Part shown: positions 9,632 to 18,296 of the stretch, one piece after another | Layout: each line of letters starts with the position of its first letter | How positions within the stretch are numbered: the stretch's first letter is position 1 | Source: Amycolatopsis umgeniensis | GTDB lineage: Bacteria; Actinomycetota; Actinomycetes; Mycobacteriales; Pseudonocardiaceae | Direction: 5' to 3' | Assembly (NCBI RefSeq): GCF_014205155.1 | Contig: NZ_JACHMX010000001.1 | Span: 4,278,001 to 4,342,000 of the forward strand | Length of the DNA stretch: 64,000 bases | Notes under the pieces: generated by a model | The model's database searches: none | Told to the model about the DNA's origin: nothing | What the model saw: the letters and a program-made list of their open reading frames with translations, nothing else | Program-made: the position numbers and the translations under genes

Positions 9632-11263
9632 TCAGGCCTGCGGGTCGCGGATCTGCTGCCAGATGAGGAAGTAGGCCCGGTGCACGACGTGCGCGACGCG
9701 GCTCTGGGCGGGCGTCGCGCCGAAGGACGCGAAGGAGCGCCACCAGCCGGCGCGTTCGAGTGCGTGGGCGGCGAGATCGGCACGGGGAGCGCCCGGTTTG
9801 CCGAGCTGGGCGCCGATGTCGGCGTTGCTGCCGACCCGCAGGACCTCCTCGGACAAGTCCTCGGGCATGTCGACAGCGCCGGACGCGACCAGCGTGAGCG
9901 CTTCGAGCAGCCGCAGCTGGTGCGCTTCGGGCTTGGCCAGCAGGACCTCGATCGCGTCGTGGACGCGCTGCCGTTCGGCCGGGTCGCCCGAGGCGTGGGC
10001 CAGCGCGGTGACCGAAGCCAGCGCGGCGGCCGCCTTGATGCCGTCGGCGCGGGCGGCGAAGACGATGCTCAACCGCTGGCGGACGGCTTCGAGACCGGAG
10101 GCGTCGAGCAGCTTCCGCCGCAGCGAGCCCGCGGTGATCTCGGGTTCCTTGCGGATCGCTTCGACGGCGTACCGGACGCCGAACAGGTCCAGCTTCTCCA
10201 GCAGCCGCAGCCGGACGCCCGCCGCGACGTCGCAGTCCCAGCTGGTGAAGATGTCGGCCGAGATCAGCATGGTCTCGAGGATGTCGTCGTCCATCTCGGA
10301 CAGCTGGCGCAGCGCCTCGGCGTCCCCGGAGGTGAACCCGCCGGACTCCGCCGACTCGGCGATCAACCCGATCACCGGCAGCACGTCCGCGATCCTCGGC
10401 TTCAGCGTCGCGGCCTGCTTCTCCGACAGCAGCGTCGCGGCCTTCCACACGTCGCCGCCCGAGCCTTCGACCGACTCCGGCGCGATGGTGTCCGCCTTGT
10501 TGAGCACCGCGATCGCGTTGACCGGACCCGCCTCGCGGCTCGCTGTCGCGGCGGTGAACGCGGCGAGCGCCTGCTGGTCGTCGGCGCGCACGCCCTGTGT
10601 GACGACGTAGAGCACGGCCTCGGCGCCCGCGACGGCGTTGCGCGAGGTGTCGTCCAGCTCGTCCGAACCCTCTTCGTCGTCCTCTTCGTCGTCGTCGGGC
10701 TTGCGGTGCTTCGCCGCGCCCAGCAACTGCTCGGTCCGCGACACCGACGCGGCGTCGAGCGACCCGAGGCCGGGGGTGTCGATGACGGTCATGCCCTGCA
10801 GGACCGCGTTGGTGAGGTACGCCTCGATATGCGAGACCTTGTCGATGTCGATGCCCAGCTCGGCCGGGATCATCCCGTCGGCGGCGAAGGGCAGCACCTG
10901 CTTGCGGCCGTCGGTGAAGACGATCTCGACGCGGTCGACGGTTCCGTACTGGAACCGGGTCACCAGCCGGGTGCACTCGCCGACGTCGGTCGGCGCGACG
11001 CGGCGCCCGATCAGGGCGTTGACCAGCGTGGACTTCCCCGATTTGATCCGGCCCGCGACGGCGACCTGGAGCGGACCGCCCAGTCTGCGCAGCACCTCGG
11101 CGAAACCGGCCGCGGTCCGTGCGGACACCTGCGGCTGGAGCCGATGACACAGGTTCGCCACCGACATCGACAGCGGGCCGGCGAGACGGCCCTGTTCCGT
11201 CGGTGACGTCACGGCGCCTGTCCCCTCCCAGTCGTCAAAGCCTGCCGGGTCGAATCGTGCCAT
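9632..11263 (-). CDS. Dynamin-like GTPase (543 aa)
   Basis: A P-loop GTPase of the bacterial dynamin type. G1 is GRIKSGKSTLVNALIG, G2 the threonine in GECTRLVT, G3 DTPGLGSLD, and G4 LNKADT. An acidic insert (DDDEEDDEEGSDELDD) sits between G3 and G4. The C-terminal half is helical, without the hydrophobic paddle seen in the 607-aa partner at 5934-7757, so this may be the peripheral subunit of a two-dynamin machine. I prefer ATG 11263 over ATG 11272 because GAGG lies at the right distance before it. A large hairpin at 9559-9624 probably ends its transcript. Confidence 0.82.
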   Translation of the reverse strand: MARFDPAGFDDWEGTGAVTSPTEQGRLAGPLSMSVANLCHRLQPQVSARTAAGFAEVLRRLGGPLQVAVAGRIKSGKSTLVNALIGRRVAPTDVGECTRLVTRFQYGTVDRVEIVFTDGRKQVLPFAADGMIPAELGIDIDKVSHIEAYLTNAVLQGMTVIDTPGLGSLDAASVSRTEQLLGAAKHRKPDDDEEDDEEGSDELDDTSRNAVAGAEAVLYVVTQGVRADDQQALAAFTAATASREAGPVNAIAVLNKADTIAPESVEGSGGDVWKAATLLSEKQAATLKPRIADVLPVIGLIAESAESGGFTSGDAEALRQLSEMDDDILETMLISADIFTSWDCDVAAGVRLRLLEKLDLFGVRYAVEAIRKEPEITAGSLRRKLLDASGLEAVRQRLSIVFAARADGIKAAAALASVTALAHASGDPAERQRVHDAIEVLLAKPEAHQLRLLEALTLVASGAVDMPEDLSEEVLRVGSNADIGAQLGKPGAPRADLAAHALERAGWWRSFASFGATPAQSRVAHVVHRAYFLIWQQIRDPQA

Positions 11264-11342
11264 GCCGCTCATCCTCGGGTCGCACCGAAGGTGGTACCGG
11301 CGACCGACGCGCGAGCGGCCATGGCCGACATAGTGTTACCAG

Positions 11343-12572
11343 GTGCGACGGTTAAGCCTCTGGATGCGTGCTCACCCCATGGCCGGGGACAGTTTCATCG
11401 CCGTCGTCCTGTTGCTGACCGACCTGCTGTTCTTCGTGGCGGCGGTCGAGACGCCGGAAGTCCCGATGCCGCCCTGGTACGTGGTGCTTCCGCTGGACAT
11501 CGCGATGGTCGCCCCGCTGGTCTTCCGGCGGAAGGCCCCGCTGTGGTCGGCGTATCTGCTGCTGCTGATCGGCATCCCGCACGGTGCGCTGGAGCTGGGC
11601 GCGGCCAGCGCGTTCGCGGTGATCATCAGCATCTACTCGGTGCTGGTGTACGTCGGACGCAAGCAGGGGCTGCTGTACCTGCTGGCCACCTTCGTCACGT
11701 CGGGGGTCCAGCTGTGGGTCGACCCGCCGGAAGACATCTGGGTGCTGGCCATCATCGGCGTCTTCTCGGCCGCGCTGTGCTGGACGCTGGGCGAATTCGC
11801 GGGCGCGAGGCGCGCCTATCACGAGGAGGTGGAAGCCAGGTTGCATCTACTCGAGACGGAACGGGACCAGGCGACCAGGATCGCCGTCGGTGAAGAACGC
11901 GGACGGATCGCCCGTGAGCTGCACGACGTCGTCGCGCACGCGGTGAGCGTGATGGTCGTGCAGGCCGATGGCGCGTCCTACGCGGTCGACGGGAATCCCG
12001 AGATGGCGAAACGGGCCTTGCAGACGATTTCGGAGACCGGCCGCGGCGCGCTCGCCGAACTGAGGCGGCTGCTGGACGTGCTCCGCAGCGACGATGACGA
12101 CGAGCCGCGGGTGCCGCAGCCGGACGCCAGCGCGCTGACCGACCTCGCGGACCGGATCCGCCAGGCAGGCGTGCCGGTGACACTGGCGATCGGCTCCGAC
12201 GCGCTGGACGGGCTGCCCGCGGGTGTCTCGCTCGGCGTGTACCGGATCGTGCAGGAGTCGCTGACGAACACGCTGAAACACGCCGGCCAGGGCGCGCAGG
12301 CGGAGGTGCTGGTGCGCCGGGAGAAGGACGTGATCGACGTCCGGGTCACCGACGACGGTGCCGGCCGCGCGAAACAGCTGGTACCCGCCGCCACGAAGAC
12401 GGCGTCACATGCCGCACCGGCCGGTCCGAGAAAGCTCTCGGTCCCCGGTGGGAACGGATTGATCGGAATGAGGGAACGGGCGAACGTCTTCGGCGGCACG
12501 CTGGAGGTCGGACCCGCTCCCGGTGGAGGGTGGCAAGTGCACGCGAGGCTCCCGGTTAGGTTGGCGACGTGA
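11343..12572 (+). CDS. Sensor histidine kinase, HisKA_3 (NarL-type) family
   Basis: Five to six membrane segments fill residues 15-165 with no large extracellular domain, so it probably senses something in or near the membrane. A short coiled coil leads into the HisKA_3 dimerisation domain; His194 in RELHDVVAH is the phosphorylation site. The HATPase domain shows the N box (QESLTNTLKHA), the G1 box (DDGAG) and a late GGNGLIGMRERA motif. A Lys/Ala/Pro-rich insert lies between the last two. The start may be leaderless: TAGTGT lies a few nt before GTG 11343. It overlaps its response regulator by 4 nt. The stimulus is unknown. Confidence 0.9.
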   Translation: MRRLSLWMRAHPMAGDSFIAVVLLLTDLLFFVAAVETPEVPMPPWYVVLPLDIAMVAPLVFRRKAPLWSAYLLLLIGIPHGALELGAASAFAVIISIYSVLVYVGRKQGLLYLLATFVTSGVQLWVDPPEDIWVLAIIGVFSAALCWTLGEFAGARRAYHEEVEARLHLLETERDQATRIAVGEERGRIARELHDVVAHAVSVMVVQADGASYAVDGNPEMAKRALQTISETGRGALAELRRLLDVLRSDDDDEPRVPQPDASALTDLADRIRQAGVPVTLAIGSDALDGLPAGVSLGVYRIVQESLTNTLKHAGQGAQAEVLVRREKDVIDVRVTDDGAGRAKQLVPAATKTASHAAPAGPRKLSVPGGNGLIGMRERANVFGGTLEVGPAPGGGWQVHARLPVRLAT

Positions 12573-13225
12573 TCCGAGTGGTGGTCGTCGACGACCAGGA
12601 ATTGATGCGCGTCGGGTTCCGGATGGTCCTGGGCGCGCAGGCGGACATCGATGTCGTCGGCGAGGCGGGTGACGGTGCGCAGGCCATCCGCATGGCGGAG
12701 GAACTGCGGCCGGACGTCGTGCTGATGGACGTCCGGATGCCGGTGCTGGACGGGGTCGAGGCGACGAAGCGGATCGTCGAGGCCGGGACGGCGCGGGTGC
12801 TCGTGATGACGACGTTCGACCTGGACGAGTACGTCTATTCGGCGCTGCAGGGCGGGGCGAGCGGGTTCCTGTTGAAGGACACGCAGCCGGATCACCTGGT
12901 GTCGGCGCTGCGGGCGGTCGCTTCGGGCGACGCCGTGGTCTCGCCGTCGGTGACGCGGCGGCTGCTCGACCGGTTCGTCGGCCGCGGCGGAAAGCCGATG
13001 CGGGACGCGACCGAGCTCGACGTCCTCACCGAACGGGAGCGCGAGGTGCTCGTGCTGATCGCGAAGGGCCTCTCGAACCTGGAGATCGCCGAGACACTGT
13101 TCCTGTCCGAGGCGACGGTGAAGACGCACGTCGGGCGGATCTTGTCCAAACTGGATCTGCGCGACCGGGTGCAGGCCGTGGTGCTCGCCTACGAGACCGG
13201 TTTGGCGCGTCCCGGGGTCACCTGA
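12569..13225 (+). CDS. Response regulator, NarL/LuxR family (218 aa)
   Basis: The receiver domain has the acidic pair DDQ near the N-terminus, the phosphoacceptor Asp54 in LMDVRMP, the switch threonine in MTTFDLDEYV and the lysine in FLLKDT. The C-terminal LuxR helix-turn-helix reads LTEREREVLVLIAKGLSNLE followed by LSEATVKTHVGRIL. It is the cognate partner of the kinase 11343-12572 (GTGA overlap). No transporter or other obvious target adjoins the pair; the following VOC gene is 81 bp away and could be a target, but nothing in the sequence proves it. Confidence 0.93.
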   Translation: MIRVVVVDDQELMRVGFRMVLGAQADIDVVGEAGDGAQAIRMAEELRPDVVLMDVRMPVLDGVEATKRIVEAGTARVLVMTTFDLDEYVYSALQGGASGFLLKDTQPDHLVSALRAVASGDAVVSPSVTRRLLDRFVGRGGKPMRDATELDVLTEREREVLVLIAKGLSNLEIAETLFLSEATVKTHVGRILSKLDLRDRVQAVVLAYETGLARPGVT

Positions 13226-13306
13226 AATCCGCCAGGGAAAGTGGTCATTCGGTGAGCACTTTGCGATGGATCCTTGTCTTCGGAGCCACTACCTGAGGAG
13301 AAGGAC

Positions 13307-13720
13307 ATGCTGCGAGGTCTCACCACCACCACGTTCTACGCCGACGACATGACCGCCGCGATCGAGTGGTACTCGGACCTCTTCGGGATCGAGCCGTACT
13401 TCGTCCGCAACGGTCCTGACGGCTCGCCCGCGTACGTCGAGTTCCGGATCGGCGACTACCAGCACGAGTTCGGCCTGGTCCGCGGCGACTACCGGCCGCC
13501 GCTGGCCCAGCCCGGCCCCGGCGGGGCGATCGCGAACTGGGCCGTCGACAACGTCGAGGACGCCTTCGCGAAACTGCTCGAGAAGGGCGCGAAGGAGTAC
13601 GAGCCGATCATCGAGCGCGGACCCGGGTTCGTCACCGGGGCGGTCGTCGACCCGTTCGGCAACGTCCTCGGCGTCATGGTCAACCAGCACTACCTGGACG
13701 TGCTGGCCGGGAAGAAGTAG
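13307..13720 (+). CDS. VOC family (glyoxalase/bleomycin resistance fold) protein
   Basis: A single-module vicinal oxygen chelate protein of 137 residues. The paired beta-alpha-beta-beta-beta halves are visible: TTTFYADDMTAAIEWYSDLF begins the first, and NWAVDNVEDAFAKLLEKGA the second, ending in VVDPFGNVLGVM. Metal-ligand candidates are the Glu in YVEFRIG and His in YQHEFG. Substrate is unknown. ATG 13307 follows a strong AGGAGAAGGAC ribosome site, so I reject the longer in-frame start at 13274. It is a single gene followed by a large hairpin at 13740-13796. Confidence 0.85.
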   Translation: MLRGLTTTTFYADDMTAAIEWYSDLFGIEPYFVRNGPDGSPAYVEFRIGDYQHEFGLVRGDYRPPLAQPGPGGAIANWAVDNVEDAFAKLLEKGAKEYEPIIERGPGFVTGAVVDPFGNVLGVMVNQHYLDVLAGKK

Positions 13721-13739
13721 CCCCCGGGCGGTGGTTCGA

Positions 13740-13796
13740 GTGTCGCGAAAGCCACTTTCGGGGCATCTGACGTCCCGAAAGTGGCTTTCGCGACAC
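13740..13796. repeat. Intergenic hairpin with 23-bp perfect arms
   Basis: Arms 13740-13762 and 13774-13796 are exact complements with an 11-nt loop. It lies between the convergent VOC gene (stop 13720) and SDR gene (stop 13810), so it can terminate both. The core (GCGAAAGCCACTTTCGGG) has the look of a reused genomic element, not a unique terminator. Confidence 0.75.
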
Positions 13797-13809
13797 GGCT
13801 AGCGCGGCG

Positions 13810-14709
13810 TCAGCGGTACAGGGAGTGATCCGCCGTCTCCGGATCCTTGCCCGTCTCCCTGACTTCGGCCATCCACTTGCCGAAGTCGGGGCGCGAGCCG
13901 TCGACGTCGGTCAGGCCGTACTCGTTCATCAGCGTCCACGACGCCAGCGTCTTGCCCGCGAACCGCGAGACCTCCGGGTCGGTCGCCAGCTTCGCGACGC
14001 CCCGGCCGAGCAGCGTCGGGGTCTCCGAGATGGCGAAGTCGACCGGGGCCGCCTTGCCCACCGCGTCACGCCAGGTCTCCTCGGTGATCCCGAAGTAGTC
14101 GAGCATCGCCTCCGACCGCAGGAAACCCGGCGTGACGGTCATGCCGACGCAGTCGTACTTCTTCAGTTCGGCACCGAGCGCCCTGCCGATCGCGCGGATC
14201 CCGCATTTCGCGAGGAAGTACGGGATTCCCGCGCCGACGTACTCGTCATGGTCACCGTCGGTGACCTCGATGACGAGACCGCCCTCCCGTTTCACGACCA
14301 GCGGCAGCAGCCGGTGCAACGCGATCAGGTGCGTGTCGAGCGCGTTGTGCACCAGCGTGAGCGCGTCGTCGAGGCTGGAATCCCAGTACGCCCCGTCGAA
14401 GTCCGCGAACTGGTCTCCGCCCCAGACGTCGTCGACCAGCAGGTCGATCCGGCCGTCCACTTCGGACTCGATCCGCGCCCTCAGCGCGTCCACATCGGAC
14501 ACTTCGGTGAAGTCGGTGCGGACCGGGATCCCCCGGCCACCCGCCGCGTCGACGAGCTCCGCGGTGTCCTCGATCGTCTCCGACCGCTTCATCGGCGACT
14601 GCCGGTCCCGGGTCGTACGGCCGGTGACGAACACCGTCCAGCCGAGCCTGCCCAGCTCCACCGCGATCGCCCGGCCGCATCCCCGCGTCGCCCCCGTGAC
14701 GACGGCCAC
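13810..14709 (-). CDS. Short-chain dehydrogenase/reductase (299 aa)
   Basis: A Rossmann-fold oxidoreductase. The NAD(P)-binding TGATRGCGRAIA motif is at the N-terminus and VFVTGRTTRDRQ favours NADPH. The usual catalytic YxxxK is not in canonical form: the segment is YFLAKCGIRAIGRA, which keeps Y and K four apart (YFLAK), preceded by IEVTDGD where a serine is normally found. The C-terminal part is longer than in classical SDRs and resembles atypical members annotated only as SDR family. It starts 13 bp after the stop of a TetR gene in the same direction, so it is probably part of that regulator's operon and target. Confidence 0.82.
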   Translation of the reverse strand: MAVVTGATRGCGRAIAVELGRLGWTVFVTGRTTRDRQSPMKRSETIEDTAELVDAAGGRGIPVRTDFTEVSDVDALRARIESEVDGRIDLLVDDVWGGDQFADFDGAYWDSSLDDALTLVHNALDTHLIALHRLLPLVVKREGGLVIEVTDGDHDEYVGAGIPYFLAKCGIRAIGRALGAELKKYDCVGMTVTPGFLRSEAMLDYFGITEETWRDAVGKAAPVDFAISETPTLLGRGVAKLATDPEVSRFAGKTLASWTLMNEYGLTDVDGSRPDFGKWMAEVRETGKDPETADHSLYR

Positions 14710-14722
14710 TTTCCGGGTCCAT

Positions 14723-15310
14723 TCAGGACACTCCTTTCCACGCGGTCAGCACCGCGTCCACGTCTTGCCCCATTCGGTCGACGATCCGGCCCTTCGGCCG
14801 GATCGACCAATCCAGCGCGGCCCCGTTCGCCACCCCCAGCAGCACGCGCGCCGCCCGGACGACACCCGGGGCACCCGGGGCACCCGGGAGGTCACGCGCC
14901 GCGACGCGCATCAGCCGTCGTAATTCCGCTTCCACGGCGGTGAAGTGATCACCCAGCAGGGCACGCAGTTCCGGATCCCCGAGGTCCACTCCGAGCTGTC
15001 CGAGATGGTTCGCCGCGGTTTCCGCCGTCCCCAAGCCCTCGTAGATCACGACGACCGCCGCGCGCAGGGCCTCCACGGGATCGGCCAGCTCGCCGCAGTC
15101 CCGCATCAGCCCTACGACGGACTCCGTGTTCAACCGGCTCAACGCCTGGAGGAGGCCGTTTTTCGAGCCGAACCGCTGGGCGACGGTGCCGACCGCGACC
15201 CCGGCCTCCGCCGCCACCTGGGCGAGGGTGAAACCGGGGCCGACCCTGCCGATCACGGTCCCCGCCGCTTCCAGCAGGCGTTCGTCGGTGATGGTGCGAG
15301 GTCTCGCCAT
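14723..15310 (-). CDS. TetR-family transcriptional regulator (195 aa)
   Basis: A typical TetR N-terminal domain: ITDERLLEAAGTVIGRVGPG, then TLAQVAAEAGVAVGTVAQRF and GSKNGLLQAL. The helical C-terminal domain holds a proline/glycine/alanine loop (LPGAPGAPGV) encoded by a short GGGGCACCC repeat at 14873-14890. It is transcribed first in an operon with the SDR gene 13810-14709. An imperfect palindrome at 15319-15332, 9 bp upstream of the ATG, is the probable operator, implying autoregulation. The inducer is not known. Confidence 0.88.
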   Translation of the reverse strand: MARPRTITDERLLEAAGTVIGRVGPGFTLAQVAAEAGVAVGTVAQRFGSKNGLLQALSRLNTESVVGLMRDCGELADPVEALRAAVVVIYEGLGTAETAANHLGQLGVDLGDPELRALLGDHFTAVEAELRRLMRVAARDLPGAPGAPGVVRAARVLLGVANGAALDWSIRPKGRIVDRMGQDVDAVLTAWKGVS

Positions 15311-15318
15311 GCCATTAT

Positions 15319-15332
15319 TGAACCACGGTTCA
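15319..15332. promoter_or_regulatory. Probable TetR operator TGAACC-N2-GGTTCA
   Basis: Perfect 6-bp half-sites around a 2-bp centre, immediately upstream of the TetR start at 15310 and in the space shared with the divergent ABC cassette at 15501. It could regulate both directions, but the distance favours the TetR/SDR operon. Confidence 0.6.
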
Positions 15333-15500
15333 TTAACCCTGGCGAATCAGGGTCACTCTCAGGGGTATCACCGATCGCGTACGACGTCGGGAGACGGCAA
15401 GCTACTTCTCAGGTCGGGTACCAGGTTGGCACCTCAGGATGACGCGCTCGGCCACCCACATGGACGACGATTGTTTTCGCAGTCGCCGAGGGGAGCAGAC

Positions 15501-16439
15501 ATGATCGAGGCAGTGGGCCTCACCAAGCGGTACGGCAAGACACTGGCGGTGAACAACCTGTCCTTCTCCGTCGCGGGAGGGGAGGTCACCGGATTCCTCG
15601 GCCCCAACGGGGCGGGCAAGTCGACGACCATGCGGATGATCCTCGGCTTGGACAATCCGACCTCGGGCCAGGTGCGCATCGGGGGCAAGCTGTACCGCGA
15701 GCTCAAGGAGCCGCTGCGGACGGTCGGCGCGCTGCTGGACGCCAAATGGGTGCACCCCAACCGGTCGGCGCGGGCGCATCTGCAGTGGATGGCGAAGTCC
15801 AACAAGATCCCGGCGGCGCGGGTCGACGAGGTGCTCGAAACCGTCGGGCTCACCAGTGTCGCCGGAAAGCGCGCCGGCGGATTCTCCCTCGGCATGTCGC
15901 AGCGGTTGGGGATCGCGGCGGCACTGCTGGGTGACCCGGAGGTCCTCCTCTTCGACGAGCCGGTCAACGGCCTCGACCCCGAGGGCATCCTCTGGATCCG
16001 CAAGTTCATGCACCGGCTGGCCGACGACGGCCGCACGGTGTTCGTTTCCTCGCACCTGCTTTCGGAGATGGCGCTGACCGCGAGCCAGCTGGTCGTGATC
16101 GGCAAGGGGCAGCTGATCTCCCAGTCCTCCACCGAAGACTTCGTTTCGCGGGCCGCCGAGAACACGGTGAAGGTCCGGTCGCCGCAGCTGCCCGCCCTGC
16201 GCACCGTGCTGAGCCAGGCGAGCGCCCAGGTCGCCGAAGACGGCAAAGCGCTCGTCGTGTCCGGTCTGGACAGTGAAAAGATCGGCGAGATCGCCGCGGC
16301 CAACCAGATCGTGCTGCACGAGCTCAGCCCGCAGACCGGCTCCCTGGAGCAGGCCTTCATGCAGATCACCGGCGATTCGGTCGAGTACCACACCGGTCTC
16401 GAAACCGAAGCCGCCGAAGTGGTCGCCGCCGGCCAGTAG
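15501..16439 (+). CDS. ABC transporter ATP-binding protein, cassette A (312 aa)
   Basis: A drug-exporter-type ABC ATPase (DrrA/CcmA-like). Walker A is GPNGAGKSTTMRM, the signature region FSLGMSQRLGIA, Walker B LLFDEPVNGLD, followed by the H-loop SSHLL. The C-terminal 90 residues form the extra domain typical of natural-product and antimicrobial-peptide exporters. The ATG at 15501 follows a GGGGAGC ribosome site. It partners the permease 16469-17200. The whole cassette is closely paralogous to 17376-19045 (shared phrases NPTSG, PLRTVG, FDEPVNGLDPEGI), so one is a tandem duplicate of the other. Confidence 0.93.
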   Translation: MIEAVGLTKRYGKTLAVNNLSFSVAGGEVTGFLGPNGAGKSTTMRMILGLDNPTSGQVRIGGKLYRELKEPLRTVGALLDAKWVHPNRSARAHLQWMAKSNKIPAARVDEVLETVGLTSVAGKRAGGFSLGMSQRLGIAAALLGDPEVLLFDEPVNGLDPEGILWIRKFMHRLADDGRTVFVSSHLLSEMALTASQLVVIGKGQLISQSSTEDFVSRAAENTVKVRSPQLPALRTVLSQASAQVAEDGKALVVSGLDSEKIGEIAAANQIVLHELSPQTGSLEQAFMQITGDSVEYHTGLETEAAEVVAAGQ

Positions 16440-16468
16440 CCAACCACTCTTCCGAGGAAAGAAACGCC

Positions 16469-17200
16469 ATGACTCTGCTCGCCGTGGAACGCATCAAGCT
16501 GTTCACCACACGCTCACCCTGGTGGTGCGCGCTGGCCGCACTGGCGGTCGTGATCGGTTTCGCCGCCATCGTCTCCGGTGCCGCACCCGCCGGTGAACTC
16601 ACCGACGTGAGCCTGACCCAGTTCGGCTACGGCTTCGGGATGGCCGTGATCATGGTGCTCGCCGCGCTTTCGGTGACCACCGAATACCGCTTCGGCACCA
16701 TCCGGACCACCTTCCAGGCCGTCCCGAACCGCACCTCGGCGCTGCTGGCCAAGACCGGCGTCGTCGCGATCCTGTCGCTCGTGATCGGTGAGGTCGCCGC
16801 GTTCGGCGCCTGGGGCCTCGCCTCGGTCATGCGGCCGGAAGATCTCGCACTGAACACCACCGTGGAGTGGGTCGGCGTCGCCGGCGTGGGCGTGGTGTTC
16901 GCACTCGCCTCGGTGATCGCGGTCGCCATCGGCGTGCTGATCCGGCACAGCGCCGGCGCCATCTCGCTCCTGCTGATCTACGCCCTCGCGGTGGAGAACC
17001 TGATCCAGCTCATCCCGCGGATCGGCAAGGACATCTACGAGTGGATGCCGTTCCGCGTCGCCGACAGGTTCCTCAACGGCACGGGATCGGCCGCGGCCGA
17101 ATCGGCGTTGAGCCAGGGCGGTGCGCTGGCCTACTTCGCGGGCTTCGCGGCGATCCTGCTGACCATCTCGCTGGTCGTCGCGAACAAGCGCGACGCGTAA
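16469..17200 (+). CDS. ABC transporter permease, cassette A (243 aa)
   Basis: A six-helix ABC-2-type membrane protein. It starts with LLAVERIKLFTTRSPWW, the short amphipathic entry common to this family, and contains TTEYRFGTIRTTFQAVPNR after the second helix, a motif also present in the paralog as TEFNWGTMKLTFQAVPSR. It ends with a charged NKRDA tail. It lies 29 bp after its ATPase in the same operon. Substrate is unknown; export is most likely. Confidence 0.85.
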   Translation: MTLLAVERIKLFTTRSPWWCALAALAVVIGFAAIVSGAAPAGELTDVSLTQFGYGFGMAVIMVLAALSVTTEYRFGTIRTTFQAVPNRTSALLAKTGVVAILSLVIGEVAAFGAWGLASVMRPEDLALNTTVEWVGVAGVGVVFALASVIAVAIGVLIRHSAGAISLLLIYALAVENLIQLIPRIGKDIYEWMPFRVADRFLNGTGSAAAESALSQGGALAYFAGFAAILLTISLVVANKRDA

Positions 17201-17276
17201 GAACTTCCACAGGGGAGAAGGCCGGTCGTCAGGCTCGGGGGAGCGGGGCGATCCGGACGGGGAGAAAAAGGGGAAC

Positions 17277-17315
17277 AAGGACCGGGCCGCCTTATCGGGG
17301 GGCAGCCCGGTCCTT
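17277..17315 (+). terminator. Terminator of ABC cassette A
   Basis: Arms AAGGACCGGGC (17277-17287) and GCCCGGTCCTT (17305-17315) are complementary, 77 bp after the permease stop and before cassette B. It separates the two paralogous operons. Confidence 0.75.
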
Positions 17316-17375
17316 TCCCGTCGGGCCTCACGGCGGCACGTTCGGTAATGTCGGAATCCACCGGAGGGAGGGCCG

Positions 17376-18296
17376 ATGATCAAGGCCACCAAACTCACGA
17401 AACGCTACGGCGACAAGCTCGCCGTGGAAGACCTTTCCTTCACCGCCGAAGCAGGACGGGTGACCGGCTTCCTCGGCCCCAACGGGGCGGGGAAGTCCAC
17501 CACGATGCGGATGATGCTCGGGCTCGACAACCCCACGTCGGGCTCGGTGACCATCGACGGCAAGGCCTACCGCGAGCTGCGTGATCCACTTCGGACGGTC
17601 GGCGGCATGCTCGACGCCACCTGGCGGCACCCCGGCCGGACGGCGCGCGAACACCTCCGCTGGATCGCCGCGTTCAACGGCCTGCCCGACAAACGCGTCG
17701 ACGAAGTGCTCAACCTGGTCGGGCTGGGGTCGGTCGCGGGCAAACGGGCGGGGCAGTTCTCGCTCGGGATGTCGCAGCGGCTCGGGATCGCGACGTCGCT
17801 GCTGGGCGACCCGCGCGTGCTGCTGTTCGACGAACCGGTCAACGGGCTCGACCCCGAAGGCATCGTGTGGATCCGGCGGCTGATGCACGCGCTCGCCGCC
17901 GAAGGCCGCACCGTGTTCGTGTCCAGCCACCTGCTGCCGGAGATGGCGCAGACCGCGCAGGACCTCGTCGTGATCGGTCGCGGGAAGCTGATCTACCAGG
18001 GCACGATGGAGGACTTCGTCGGCCGCGCGAAGGGTCTCGGGGTGCGGGTCCGCAGCCCGCATCTGCCCGAGCTGAGGGAGGCGCTGACCGGCAAGGGCGC
18101 CGAATTCCGCGAGGAGGAAGGCGCGCTCATCGTGTCCGAAATGGACAGCGACGACATCGGCGAGCTCGCGTTCGCCGCGGGCGCGACCCTCCACGAACTG
18201 AAGCCGCTCACCGGCTCTCTCGAACACGCGTACATGCAACTCACCGCCGAAGCCGTCGAGTACGGCACCGGCGGAGTCCCGGAGGTCGTCCGATGA
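17376..18296 (+). CDS. ABC transporter ATP-binding protein, cassette B (306 aa)
   Basis: Paralog of the ATPase at 15501-16439. Walker A GPNGAGKSTTMRM, signature FSLGMSQRLGIA and Walker B LLFDEPVNGLD are the same; the C-terminal domain is more divergent. The ATG at 17376 follows GGAGGGAGGGCCG. Its stop overlaps the permease start by 4 nt (ATGA), tighter than the 29-bp gap in cassette A. Probable role: energising export of a small molecule or peptide by the membrane protein 18293-19045. Confidence 0.93.
   Translation: MIKATKLTKRYGDKLAVEDLSFTAEAGRVTGFLGPNGAGKSTTMRMMLGLDNPTSGSVTIDGKAYRELRDPLRTVGGMLDATWRHPGRTAREHLRWIAAFNGLPDKRVDEVLNLVGLGSVAGKRAGQFSLGMSQRLGIATSLLGDPRVLLFDEPVNGLDPEGIVWIRRLMHALAAEGRTVFVSSHLLPEMAQTAQDLVVIGRGKLIYQGTMEDFVGRAKGLGVRVRSPHLPELREALTGKGAEFREEEGALIVSEMDSDDIGELAFAAGATLHELKPLTGSLEHAYMQLTAEAVEYGTGGVPEVVR

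Noticed and set aside
9024..11150. A 708-codon reverse-strand frame spanning two genes
   Set aside because: Its first two thirds are an Arg-rich shadow of the dynamin-like gene. Only the last part, from 9503, encodes a plausible protein with membrane helices.
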